Positions 8,416 through 16,455 of a stretch of 64,000 nt of DNA are shown piece after piece. Where the stretch lies: contig JAOQAD010000004.1 in assembly GCA_025963775.1 (NCBI GenBank), forward strand, positions 37,987 through 101,986. The letters are read 5' to 3'. A program made the position numbers and the translations under genes. Origin of the DNA: Bacteroidota bacterium. Its GTDB lineage: Bacteria; Bacteroidota; Bacteroidia; 2-12-FULL-35-15. Under the pieces are notes generated by a model. It had not been told where the DNA came from. It worked only from the letters and a program-made list of their open reading frames with translations, and ran no database searches. Within the stretch, counting starts at the first letter, position 1. Every line of letters starts with the position of its first letter.

Positions 8416-11400
8416 TTTCTTCTGTTAATGGACTTTCTTCTTCATCTTCTACAAGCGGATGCTGTTCTGAAATACGGGCGAAGACAAAGTACAGTCCCGG
8501 GATCACGAGCACGCCGAATAAGGTTCCGTAAAGCATTCCCCCGGTTGCTGCTGCACCAATGGTCCTGTTGCCGATCGCACCGGGGCCGGATGCAAGTACG
8601 AGCGGGATCAATCCAGCAATAAAAGCAAAGGAGGTCATCAGGATCGGGCGCAGCCTTATTGCTGCTCCTTCAATGGCTGCATTCAGCGGTGACATGCCTT
8701 CACTGTGTTTCTGAACGGCAAACTCCACGATCAGCACCGCATTCTTTCCTAACAGCCCGATCAGCATCACCATCGATACCTGGGCATAAATGTTGTTTTC
8801 CAGCCCGAGCAGCTTCAGCAGGAAGAAAGCTCCGAAGATTCCTGCCGGGAGGGAAAGGATCACCGGCAACGGCAAAATGAAACTTTCGTATTGAGCTGCT
8901 AAGAGTAAATAAACGAATGCGAGGCAGATGAGAAAAATGTAGATGGCCTGGTTCCCCTGGTCCACTTCATCCTTGGAAATGCCCGCCCAGTCAATGGCAA
9001 AGCCCCTCGGCAGTTTCTTCTTTGCAACATCGTTCACTGCAGCGATCGCCGCGCCGCTGCTGTAGCCCGGTGCAGGGCCGCCGCTCACTTCAGAGGAGTT
9101 GGACATGTTGTGCCTTGTGATCTCTGAGAGCCCATACACTTTGTCCATGGTCATAAAAGCGGAAAAGGGAACCATTTCATCGCGGTCATTCTTTACGTAC
9201 AGTTTCAGGATATCCTGCGGAAGCGCCCTGTATTCGGGCAATGCCTGCACCATCACTTTGTATTGCCGGTCATACTTGATGAAGCTGGTTTCATAATTAC
9301 TGCCGACAAGCGTGGAAAGCGTGTTCATCGCATTGTCGATGGTAACTCCTTTTTGCTGTGCTTTGTCATTGTCGATGTTCAGCATGTACTGGGGAAAGCT
9401 GGCACTGTAAAAGGTGAAGACAGATGAAAGCTCCGGCCGCTTGTTCAGCTCCTGCACAAACTCTTTGCTTACAGCTTCCATTTTTTTGTAATCGCCGGTG
9501 CCCATCTTATCGAGGAGCCTTAGTTCAAATCCGCCTGCAGCGCCGTATCCCGGTACAGCAGGTGGAGGAAAGAATTCGATGGAAGCACCTTTGATGTCCT
9601 TTGTTTTTTCTTCCAGCTCCTTCATCACTTCTTCCACGGAATGTTTCCGCTCGTCCCAGCTTTTCAGGTTAATGAGGCAGGTTCCCGCATTTGCCCCGGT
9701 TCCTTCAGATAAGATCTCAAAGCCTGCCATGGTTGAAACAGATTTTACATCCTCAATTTCCGATGCCACTTTTTGCACCTGTACGGCAACTGCATCCGTT
9801 CTTTCCAGCGTAGAGCCGGGAGGAGTGAGGATGATCGCATAGAACATGCCCTGGTCTTCATTGGGAATAAAACCGGATGGGATGGAGGAGCTCAGCCACC
9901 AGGTGCCCAGGCAGAAAAGCACCAGTGCTAAAAATGTGACCACTCTGCGATGCACGATGATCGCCAGCAGGTCCTTGTATCTGCCTAACAAACGTCCGAA
10001 CCAATTATTAAAGCCGTTTAAAAACCTGTTCAGCAGTGTTTTCTTTTTTTCGATGCCATGCGTGTTCTTCAGCATCATGGCGCACAATGCAGGAGTGAGT
10101 GTTAATGCGATCACACCGGAAAGGATAATGGAAGTTGCCATGGTCACAGAGAACTGCCGGTAGAACACACCGACGGGCCCCGACATGAATGCCACGGGAA
10201 TAAAAACAGCAGCCATTACGAGCGTGATGGCGATGATCGCCCCGCTTATTTCGTGCATGGCCTGTTCTGTTGCCTGCTGCGGACTAAGGTTGTGTTCCTC
10301 CATTTTAGCATGGACGGCTTCCACCACCACGATGGCATTATCCACGACAATACCGATGGCAAGCACCAGTGCAAACAGGGTGATCAGGTTCAGCGTGATG
10401 CCGAAGAACTGCATGAAGATAAATGTTCCGATCAAAGAAACAGGGACTGCAATGGCCGGGATCAGCGTGGAGCGCCAGTCGCCAAGGAAGATGAAAACAA
10501 CAATGCCGACCAGCAGGAATGCTTCGATCAATGTATGGATCACTTTCTCAATGGATGCATCTAAAAATTTTGACACGTCATAACTGATCTCATAATCCAT
10601 TCCTTTTGGAAATGATGTTGCTTTTATTTCCTCCATTCTTTTCTTGATGTTTTTGATCACCTCGCTTGCATTGCTGCCATACGATTGCTTGATCATGATG
10701 GCGGCAGAAGGTTTTCCGTTCAGCTTTGAGTACAGGTCATAATAGGCGCTTCCGAACTGCACATCGGCAACATCTTTCACGCGGAGGATCTGTCCGCCGG
10801 GGCTCGACCTTAAAATAATATTTTCGTATCCTTCTTTGGTGTCAAAGCGGCCCGGGTATTTCAAAACATATTCAAAGGCCTGTGATTTTTTCCCGGAGCT
10901 TTCCCCGGTCCTGCCCGGTGACGCTTCAAGGCTTTGTTCATCCAGCGCTTTTAAAACATCATCGGCAGAGATCCTGTATGCCATCATGCGGTCGGGCTTC
11001 AGCCAGATCCTCATCGCGTATTCCCTGTCGCCAAGGATGTCGGCAACACCAACACCATCGATGCTTTTTAATTCAGAAAGTAAATTGATGTCGGCAAAAT
11101 TGTAGAGAAAATTCACATCGAGATTTGGATCTTTGCTGTAAAGGTTCACATACATCAGCATGTTCGATTCCTCCCTCGTGATCTTCACGCCTTCCCTCAC
11201 AACAATGGGCGGTAATTTATTGATCACGGATGCTACGCGGTTCTGGATGTTGATCGAAGCGATATTCGGATCGGTGCCTAATTTAAAAACGACCTGTATG
11301 GAAGCTTCGCCATCGTTACCGGCATCGGAGGCAATGTACTTCACGCCGGGTACACCGTTGATCGCGCGTTCCAGGGGAATGACAACCGCTTTGATCATTA

Positions 11401-11566
11401 ATTCCCCGTTTGCACCGGGATACTCGGCTGTGATATTTACCTTGGGCGGAGAGATGGATGGAAACTGCGTTACCGGCAGCTGCATCAATGCAATAGCTCC
11501 AAGCAGTGAAATGATAAGTGAGATGACGATCGATAATACCGGCCTGTGTATGAATTTACTGAACAT
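8405..11566 (-). CDS. RND efflux pump, HAE1/AcrB family
   Basis: 1053 residues, full family length, with two halves each of one helix, a large periplasmic loop and five more helices. It starts MFSKFIHRPVLSIVISL and shows the conserved QLPVTQFPSISPP segment. In helix 4 the motif is GIVVDNAIVVVEAV, so the usual Asp pair of the proton relay is Asp-Asn. The helix-10 lysine is present (LIGLLGKNAVLIVEFA). It is the inner-membrane proton-driven pump for hydrophobic or amphiphilic compounds. Gene order is adaptor, pump, outer-membrane factor, with a 24-base gap before it and an 11-base overlap after it. Confidence 0.95.
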   Translation of the reverse strand: MFSKFIHRPVLSIVISLIISLLGAIALMQLPVTQFPSISPPKVNITAEYPGANGELMIKAVVIPLERAINGVPGVKYIASDAGNDGEASIQVVFKLGTDPNIASINIQNRVASVINKLPPIVVREGVKITREESNMLMYVNLYSKDPNLDVNFLYNFADINLLSELKSIDGVGVADILGDREYAMRIWLKPDRMMAYRISADDVLKALDEQSLEASPGRTGESSGKKSQAFEYVLKYPGRFDTKEGYENIILRSSPGGQILRVKDVADVQFGSAYYDLYSKLNGKPSAAIMIKQSYGSNASEVIKNIKKRMEEIKATSFPKGMDYEISYDVSKFLDASIEKVIHTLIEAFLLVGIVVFIFLGDWRSTLIPAIAVPVSLIGTFIFMQFFGITLNLITLFALVLAIGIVVDNAIVVVEAVHAKMEEHNLSPQQATEQAMHEISGAIIAITLVMAAVFIPVAFMSGPVGVFYRQFSVTMATSIILSGVIALTLTPALCAMMLKNTHGIEKKKTLLNRFLNGFNNWFGRLLGRYKDLLAIIVHRRVVTFLALVLFCLGTWWLSSSIPSGFIPNEDQGMFYAIILTPPGSTLERTDAVAVQVQKVASEIEDVKSVSTMAGFEILSEGTGANAGTCLINLKSWDERKHSVEEVMKELEEKTKDIKGASIEFFPPPAVPGYGAAGGFELRLLDKMGTGDYKKMEAVSKEFVQELNKRPELSSVFTFYSASFPQYMLNIDNDKAQQKGVTIDNAMNTLSTLVGSNYETSFIKYDRQYKVMVQALPEYRALPQDILKLYVKNDRDEMVPFSAFMTMDKVYGLSEITRHNMSNSSEVSGGPAPGYSSGAAIAAVNDVAKKKLPRGFAIDWAGISKDEVDQGNQAIYIFLICLAFVYLLLAAQYESFILPLPVILSLPAGIFGAFFLLKLLGLENNIYAQVSMVMLIGLLGKNAVLIVEFAVQKHSEGMSPLNAAIEGAAIRLRPILMTSFAFIAGLIPLVLASGPGAIGNRTIGAAATGGMLYGTLFGVLVIPGLYFVFARISEQHPLVEDEEESPLTEEIDE

Positions 11567-11590
11567 GTTATTTGTTTTGTAAGAATGAAA

Positions 11591-12676
11591 CTACTGCTGT
11601 TTGATTAACTGTAACTGCTCAATAGCCTGCTTTGCCGGAATGTATTCGGATTGGATCCTGTCATCTTCCTTTACACTTTGAACTCCTTCGAGGAGGATCT
11701 TATCACTTGCAGAAAGCCCGGATGCAACAACATACAGGTTGGATAGTTTTTGTTTTATAGTAATGTTCCTCGACTTCACGGTATTGTTTGCATCAACTAC
11801 ATAAACATAGATCTTGTCCTGGATCTCATAGGTTGTTTTTTGCGGGATCAGCAAGGCATCCTTCATTTCCACCTGCAATTGTACCTTGCCTGTTTCACCA
11901 TGCTTCAGCAGCAATTCGGGGTTCGGGAATTTTGCCCTGAAGGCAATGCTTCCCATTTCCCTGTCGAATTCGCCTTCAATGGTTTCGATAACACCTTTGT
12001 ATTTGTGCAGCTGGTTGTTGGCAAGCAGGAGGCCTGCAGTACTTTGGCCCTCTTTTCCTGTACGTGTTTTGTAGTCGAGGTATTCCAGCTCCGATACATT
12101 AAAATAAGCATACACTTCTTTGTTGTTTGAGAGCGATGTCAGCAAAGAACCTTCATCAATGAGGCTGCCTGTTTTAAAATGGATCCTGTCGATAACGCCT
12201 TCGAATGGCGCTTTGACCTCAGTATAGGAAAGATGCAACTCCGCGATCGCCTGCCCTGCTTTTGCTGCATTCAGCTTCGCAGTGGCCATTGCCAGCTCTG
12301 TTTTGGAAACAATATTTTTTTCTGCCAGCGCCTTTACATTCTGGACTTCGAGCTCAGCTGCTTCTGTTTCTGCTTTTGCTTTCAGCAATTCTGCCTCGTA
12401 TTCCTTTGGCCTTATTGTGAAAAGAAGCTGGCCGGCATTCACATGCTGTCCTTCATCTACATTTATAGTTTCGATGTAGCCGTCCACCTTTGCACGCAGC
12501 TCAATATTCTGAATGGATTGTATTTCGGCAACATACTCTTTTGTGAAAGAGGTGTCTGTGAGGAGCGGGCTTGTAACAGTGAATTTTCCGGGCTCGCTTT
12601 TTTCTTCTTTTTTTGAAGTGCAGGCAGCAAAATTAAGGACGGCACATAAGCCTGTCAGCAATGCAGTTTTGTTCAT
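11591..12676 (-). CDS. RND periplasmic adaptor lipoprotein (AcrA/MexA type)
   Basis: 361 residues with a lipoprotein leader (Cys at about 19, in NFAACTSKK). Next come a split lipoyl domain (DGYIETINVDEGQHVNAGQ ... LSYTEVKAPFEGVIDRI), a helical hairpin between them (about 80-125) and a beta-barrel plus membrane-proximal domain. It bridges the pump and the outer-membrane factor. It is the first gene of the pump operon. An imperfect palindrome at 12721-12747 lies just upstream and may be an operator. No local regulator gene was found next to it. Confidence 0.94.
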   Translation of the reverse strand: MNKTALLTGLCAVLNFAACTSKKEEKSEPGKFTVTSPLLTDTSFTKEYVAEIQSIQNIELRAKVDGYIETINVDEGQHVNAGQLLFTIRPKEYEAELLKAKAETEAAELEVQNVKALAEKNIVSKTELAMATAKLNAAKAGQAIAELHLSYTEVKAPFEGVIDRIHFKTGSLIDEGSLLTSLSNNKEVYAYFNVSELEYLDYKTRTGKEGQSTAGLLLANNQLHKYKGVIETIEGEFDREMGSIAFRAKFPNPELLLKHGETGKVQLQVEMKDALLIPQKTTYEIQDKIYVYVVDANNTVKSRNITIKQKLSNLYVVASGLSASDKILLEGVQSVKEDDRIQSEYIPAKQAIEQLQLIKQQ

Positions 12677-12720
12677 TGATCTGGAATGGTTTAAGAATCA
12701 AATTGTTGATCGGTCGGAAT

Positions 12721-12747
12721 TGCATGAAAGCGGTAGCTTCGCATGCA
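12721..12747. promoter_or_regulatory. Imperfect palindrome upstream of efflux operon (candidate operator)
   Basis: TGCATG (721-726) pairs with CATGCA (742-747), and AAGC (728-731) with GCTT (736-739), around GGTA. It has no T-tract, so an operator is more likely than a terminator of the 12774-13178 gene. Confidence 0.35.
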
Positions 12748-12773
12748 GGAGCAGGAGGATTAACAAAGGAAGA

Positions 12774-13178
12774 TCAGATTCTTAATACACCAAGGGAAAT
12801 AAAATGGGAGGGGGAGAGCAGGTAAAAGGAAGTGGAGGAATGGTTGCTGAGCGGTTTGTCCCAGCTTTGCTGAAAATTACACAGGAGAGCATAAAAGTAT
12901 AAGGTCCTTTCAAAAGATATTTTTTTCCTGGCGGAGAAAGATGCGTCGTCGTCTTCATCAGCATCCACATCAGCAGAAATAGTAGCATCATCATTTATTC
13001 CGGCAGTGAAAAAGGCAGTTGGATTTTGCAGATCATCAATAGCAGGAAGATGCTCTTCCCGGATCTTGTGAAGCGAATGGCTGAACGAAGGAGCATGTCC
13101 CCGCTCTGAAGAGCTTGCATATAGCGGCTTCAAGAGGAGCAGGCCCAGGGCCAGGATAAAATGTAATTTCGCTTTCAT
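12774..13178 (-). CDS. Small secreted hypothetical protein
   Basis: 134 residues. A signal peptide (MKAKLHFILALGLLLL, cleavage probably after YASS) is followed by a mature part of about 110 residues with an acidic patch (DADEDDD), a hydrophobic FERTLYFYALLCNF segment and a Ser-rich end. No family recognised. It lies 97 bases upstream of the efflux operon on the same strand and could be cotranscribed. A -7-like TACTTTTG element (13200-13193) sits just before the start. It diverges from the deacetylase gene at 13458. Confidence 0.6.
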   Translation of the reverse strand: MKAKLHFILALGLLLLKPLYASSSERGHAPSFSHSLHKIREEHLPAIDDLQNPTAFFTAGINDDATISADVDADEDDDASFSARKKISFERTLYFYALLCNFQQSWDKPLSNHSSTSFYLLSPSHFISLGVLRI

Positions 13179-13241
13179 GCTGTGTGTGGGCTCAAAAGTA
13201 GTATGCTTTTAGTTAATGAAAAGCTAATTAACTTTTTTTAA

Positions 13242-13310
13242 CAGGAGGGCCAAAGCAAAAATCTTACAAGTTATTTGTAAGGCTCCTGGTACTGTTACGA
13301 TCACAGTACC
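13242..13310. promoter_or_regulatory. Stacked inverted repeats in divergent intergenic region
   Basis: Three nested or adjacent pairs: CAGGAG (242-247) with CTCCTG (283-288); CTTACAA (263-269) with TTGTAAG (275-281); and GGTACTGT (288-295) with ACAGTACC (303-310), the last a perfect 8-base pair with a 7-base centre. They lie just upstream of the promoter at 13324. Since genes diverge here, operator sites are more likely than terminators. Confidence 0.45.
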
Positions 13311-13323
13311 GTGTTTTTACGGG

Positions 13324-13354
13324 TTGACAATGGAAATTCATTCATCTACATTTG
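13324..13354 (+). promoter_or_regulatory. Promoter of ChbG-type deacetylase gene
   Basis: TTG (13324-13326), 20 bases, TACATTTG (13347-13354): a full match to the Bacteroidota consensus. A second, weaker candidate is TTG (13407-13409), 19 bases, TAAGTTCG (13429-13436), closer to the start at 13458. Confidence 0.6.
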
Positions 13355-13457
13355 ACAGAATTCATAACCGGTTTGGAGGTATGTCACGAAAATGCAAATA
13401 TGTCCATTGAAATGAAAATCATTTCGTGTAAGTTCGCTTAAATCAATTAACGTTAAC

Positions 13458-14462
13458 ATGGCAGGAAAACTCATACTTACGGCAGACGATTTTGGCGCTT
13501 GCGAATTTATAGACAATGGGATCATCAGGGCCGTTGCCGGCGGGCATATTAATACTGTTTCAGCTTTTGTTACCCATGAAAGATCGGAGCAAAGTGTCCG
13601 GAAGCTGATCGAATTAAGAAAGAGCCTGAAAAAAGGCGATGACTTTACATTTAATATAGGACTTCATTTCAGTGTTACTTCAGGGGTTACCAGGCAGAAT
13701 AAGCCGTCATCATTAACCTCAGGCTTAACCTCTCCGTACTATTTCCGGGATGCAGGATATTACCAGTTTGACCAGGTCCAGCTTGTTGATTTGCATAATG
13801 AGATCCTGGCACAGTTGGAATTACTTGACAGCTGGTTAGGCGATATTCCCATTGACCATGTTACTGTTCACCATGGAATCACCTATCTTGACCGTTCTTT
13901 TTTTGCTGTTTTTATACAAACAATTGCAGGGTATTCTAATCCTAAATATGCCGGCCGTCATATTCCTATCAGGAGCCCGGAATCATGGATCCGGGGCAGG
14001 GTTGCCAACTGCAATTTTAATCCTGATACAGGAGAAAAATTCCTCTTGCCCGGCATTGTTATGCAGGGTTTGGGCCTTGGTTACTGGAAAAAGATCAAAC
14101 AAACCACTAACAAAAGCCTTACGGCAAAAATAGAGGATGCTACCGGCTTCGGGCTCCGGACTTCTCAGTATTTAGTTGATGTGATATATGACCAGGCTTG
14201 TCCGGAAGGATTGAACTGCCTGATCAATGCTTTAAAAACAAATGATGTTTCTGCTGAGTTTATGTTTCATCTCGGCTTTCTTGAGGATGAAGAGAATTTA
14301 AGCGAAAAAGAGTTCCGTCAGAAAGCTCCTTCTGTACACGGTGTTGATATTGGCTATTTCAGAAAAAGGATGAGGGAGGAGCTGTGGTCGATTGAGGAGA
14401 TCGATCTGTCAAAGAGTATTTCAACCAGCGGGGTCAATAGAATATTTTACTCTGATTTATGA
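13458..14462 (+). CDS. ChbG/HpnK (YdjC)-family carbohydrate deacetylase
   Basis: 334 residues with the family's metal-site signatures: LTADDFG near the start (Asp 10-11), NIGLHFSVT (His about 74) and HVTVHHGI (about 132-139). These enzymes remove N-acetyl groups from amino sugars such as diacetylchitobiose or a hopanoid-linked sugar; the substrate cannot be told here. No signal peptide, so it is cytosolic. It is followed by an M15 peptidase and a secreted phospholipase C-like gene on the same strand, suggesting a cell-envelope or scavenging role (inference). A good promoter and candidate operators precede it. Confidence 0.85.
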   Translation: MAGKLILTADDFGACEFIDNGIIRAVAGGHINTVSAFVTHERSEQSVRKLIELRKSLKKGDDFTFNIGLHFSVTSGVTRQNKPSSLTSGLTSPYYFRDAGYYQFDQVQLVDLHNEILAQLELLDSWLGDIPIDHVTVHHGITYLDRSFFAVFIQTIAGYSNPKYAGRHIPIRSPESWIRGRVANCNFNPDTGEKFLLPGIVMQGLGLGYWKKIKQTTNKSLTAKIEDATGFGLRTSQYLVDVIYDQACPEGLNCLINALKTNDVSAEFMFHLGFLEDEENLSEKEFRQKAPSVHGVDIGYFRKRMREELWSIEEIDLSKSISTSGVNRIFYSDL

Positions 14463-14516
14463 AACAATTGAAAAATTAATCCGAACAGGACCTATCCACT
14501 AATAATATAAAAAAAC

Positions 14517-14948
14517 ATGACAGCTCAGGAAATATTAGAATCCAGGTATGGAAGCCCGCAGGCGGGAAATTTTGAAAGTAAATGGATGACCTTATGGGAA
14601 GTAAAAAAAGAATTTACATGGTTCCCTAAAAAAACAATATACATACACAAAGACTTTTGTGAATTGCTCAAAGGCGCCTTTAAAGACCTTGAACGGTTGA
14701 ACCTTCATACTGAAATAAAATTTTTTGATGGATGCTTCAATATCCGCTTGGTAAGAGGGAGTAAAACCGTTTACTCGATCCATAGCTGGGGCTGCGCCAT
14801 GGATCTGAATGCTGCTGAAAATCCGCTGGCTTCGGAAGGTGTATGGAGCAGGGAATTTATTAATGTAATGGTTAACCATGGAATTTTTTGCGGGCAGAAC
14901 TGGATCGGCCGTAAAGATCCAATGCATTTTGCATTGGTAAATGGATAA
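14517..14948 (+). CDS. M15-family metallopeptidase
   Basis: 143 residues without a signal peptide. The zinc-site pattern of the VanY/endolysin-like M15 family is present: His89 and Asp96 in SIHSWGCAMDLN and His137 in DPMHFAL. Relatives cut peptidoglycan stem peptides (D-Ala-D-Ala or L-Ala-D-Glu bonds). Small soluble M15 enzymes are often phage endolysins, but no phage genes are nearby. It lies 54 bases downstream of the deacetylase gene and 59 bases upstream of the phospholipase C-like gene. Confidence 0.82.
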   Translation: MTAQEILESRYGSPQAGNFESKWMTLWEVKKEFTWFPKKTIYIHKDFCELLKGAFKDLERLNLHTEIKFFDGCFNIRLVRGSKTVYSIHSWGCAMDLNAAENPLASEGVWSREFINVMVNHGIFCGQNWIGRKDPMHFALVNG

Positions 14949-15007
14949 TCGTATATAAGGCGAATCGCCTCCAGGCTTATCTAATCTTTCAATACCTTGA
15001 TCATAAA

Positions 15008-16360
15008 ATGAAAAATCTCTTTACGGCATTCTCCCTGGTAATTTTGGGACTTGCTCCCTTGTCCACATTTGCTTTTCGTCCCATCGGCCATGTGATCCTG
15101 AAAAATGAAGTTGTTGACAGTCTTCCTGTGAAGAATATGTTCCGGATCGCTATGCAACAGTATCCGCAAATAGCTGCCTGGGGTGCAGTTGGGCCGGACC
15201 TCGGCTATAACCTTGACAATAGCCGTATTTTATGGATAGGATGGAAAAGAAGAATAAAAAATTCCTGGCAGTTGGCTGATGTTTCTCACTATAATAAGGT
15301 CGGAACGTTCGTTAAAAACCTGATCGCAGAGGTTAAAAAAGTAAATGATCCCAAATTCACGGCATTTGTTGGTGGCTGGATTACACATATTGCGGGCGAT
15401 TTCGGTTCACACAGCACTTATGTAAAGCCGGAGGCTGGTTTCTATATCTGCAATGAAGAAGGAAGGGCGCTGCATGGTGAACTGGAAAAACTGGCGGATG
15501 CTTACCTGTTCAATAAATATGCAAGCAAGTACTGTCTTTCCTCCTGGAACTTCCAGGTTGGCGATTATTGGCAATATTTTTTCGGTGTTCCGCACCGGGC
15601 CGATAACCTGTTAAGTAAAAAGCAGGTTAGAAATTTAACTTCGGAATTACTTGGTGATTCACTCACTGCACAATTCACCCGCGTTTATTCCGCTACCTAT
15701 GAACTTAAGACTAATTTGAGGCTGGTGCGCTTAATGAGCACTTACTACCGTGCCTTAGGTGAGGGATTAGGCAAGCAGGCCGGATTTACTCCGTATGGAA
15801 TTATTGAAGCATTAGGCAAAATAGATAAGGACAGAGAAGAGAGGATCAATAAGGCGTTTGAATTGTCGAAGGAGTATGCATATAAATACCTCGTAGCTGC
15901 TGACGCCGGCGATCTGAGTGTTTTTAGTGACGATTGGAACCTGGATATAGGCCCGGATGGAGGGCCGACTTATGTTGTGAAGATCGAAGCAAGAAAGCGA
16001 ATAGCGGCAAGAACCAAAAATAATATTTACATGCAGTTTGTGAATAACAACGGCATGGAAAGTCCCCGGCAACTGCTCAACACCAAAATAGCTTTTATGA
16101 GGTTTGCTTTTTATCAGAAAGATCCCTATTACTATCATGTGAATATGGGTGGAGGCCGTGGAGAGCTCCATTGCTGGGGAAAGGAGGATATTAAGAGCAT
16201 AAGCCTGATCTCTATGCGCAGGCCGGGAACATTCAGTAATGTTTTCAGGATAAAGAAAATAACGGTGTATTACAACGGTGAGATCATCTCAACTATGGAA
16301 AAAGATAAGAAGGGCAGAAAGCTCAAACTGAAAAAAACGATGGAGATATATCCTAAATAA
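15008..16360 (+). CDS. Secreted zinc-dependent phospholipase C-like protein
   Basis: 450 residues. A signal peptide (MKNLFTAFSLVILGLAPLS, cut after TFA) is followed by a Zn-dependent PLC-type helical domain: RPIGHVI at the mature N-terminus, WGAVGPDLGY, SHYNKVG and GWITHIAGDFGSH supply the expected His and Asp ligands. From about residue 320 a beta-rich region (YVVKIEARKRI ... SISLISMRRPG ... FRIKKITVYYNG) resembles a PLAT-like lipid-binding sandwich. It is probably exported and acts on phospholipids. A bidirectional hairpin terminator follows. Confidence 0.75.
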   Translation: MKNLFTAFSLVILGLAPLSTFAFRPIGHVILKNEVVDSLPVKNMFRIAMQQYPQIAAWGAVGPDLGYNLDNSRILWIGWKRRIKNSWQLADVSHYNKVGTFVKNLIAEVKKVNDPKFTAFVGGWITHIAGDFGSHSTYVKPEAGFYICNEEGRALHGELEKLADAYLFNKYASKYCLSSWNFQVGDYWQYFFGVPHRADNLLSKKQVRNLTSELLGDSLTAQFTRVYSATYELKTNLRLVRLMSTYYRALGEGLGKQAGFTPYGIIEALGKIDKDREERINKAFELSKEYAYKYLVAADAGDLSVFSDDWNLDIGPDGGPTYVVKIEARKRIAARTKNNIYMQFVNNNGMESPRQLLNTKIAFMRFAFYQKDPYYYHVNMGGGRGELHCWGKEDIKSISLISMRRPGTFSNVFRIKKITVYYNGEIISTMEKDKKGRKLKLKKTMEIYPK

Positions 16361-16392
16361 AACAGCGCTGTTGTTCCCATGCACAAAATCAA

Positions 16393-16423
16393 AAAAGCCT
16401 TACAACTTACATGTAAGGCTTTT
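16393..16423. terminator. Bidirectional terminator
   Basis: AAAAGCCTTAC (16393-16403) pairs perfectly with GTAAGGCTTTT (16413-16423) around a 9-base loop, with A-rich and T-rich flanks. It serves the converging genes ending at 16360 (+) and 16456 (-). Confidence 0.8.
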
Positions 16424-16455
16424 GATCTTTAATGGAGTGAAGTCTGTTGGGATCA

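Noticed and set aside
14958..14970. Small hairpin AGGCG/CGCCT after the M15 gene as a terminator
   Set aside because: Short stem, 3-base loop and no following T-tract; the next gene is on the same strand 38 bases on.
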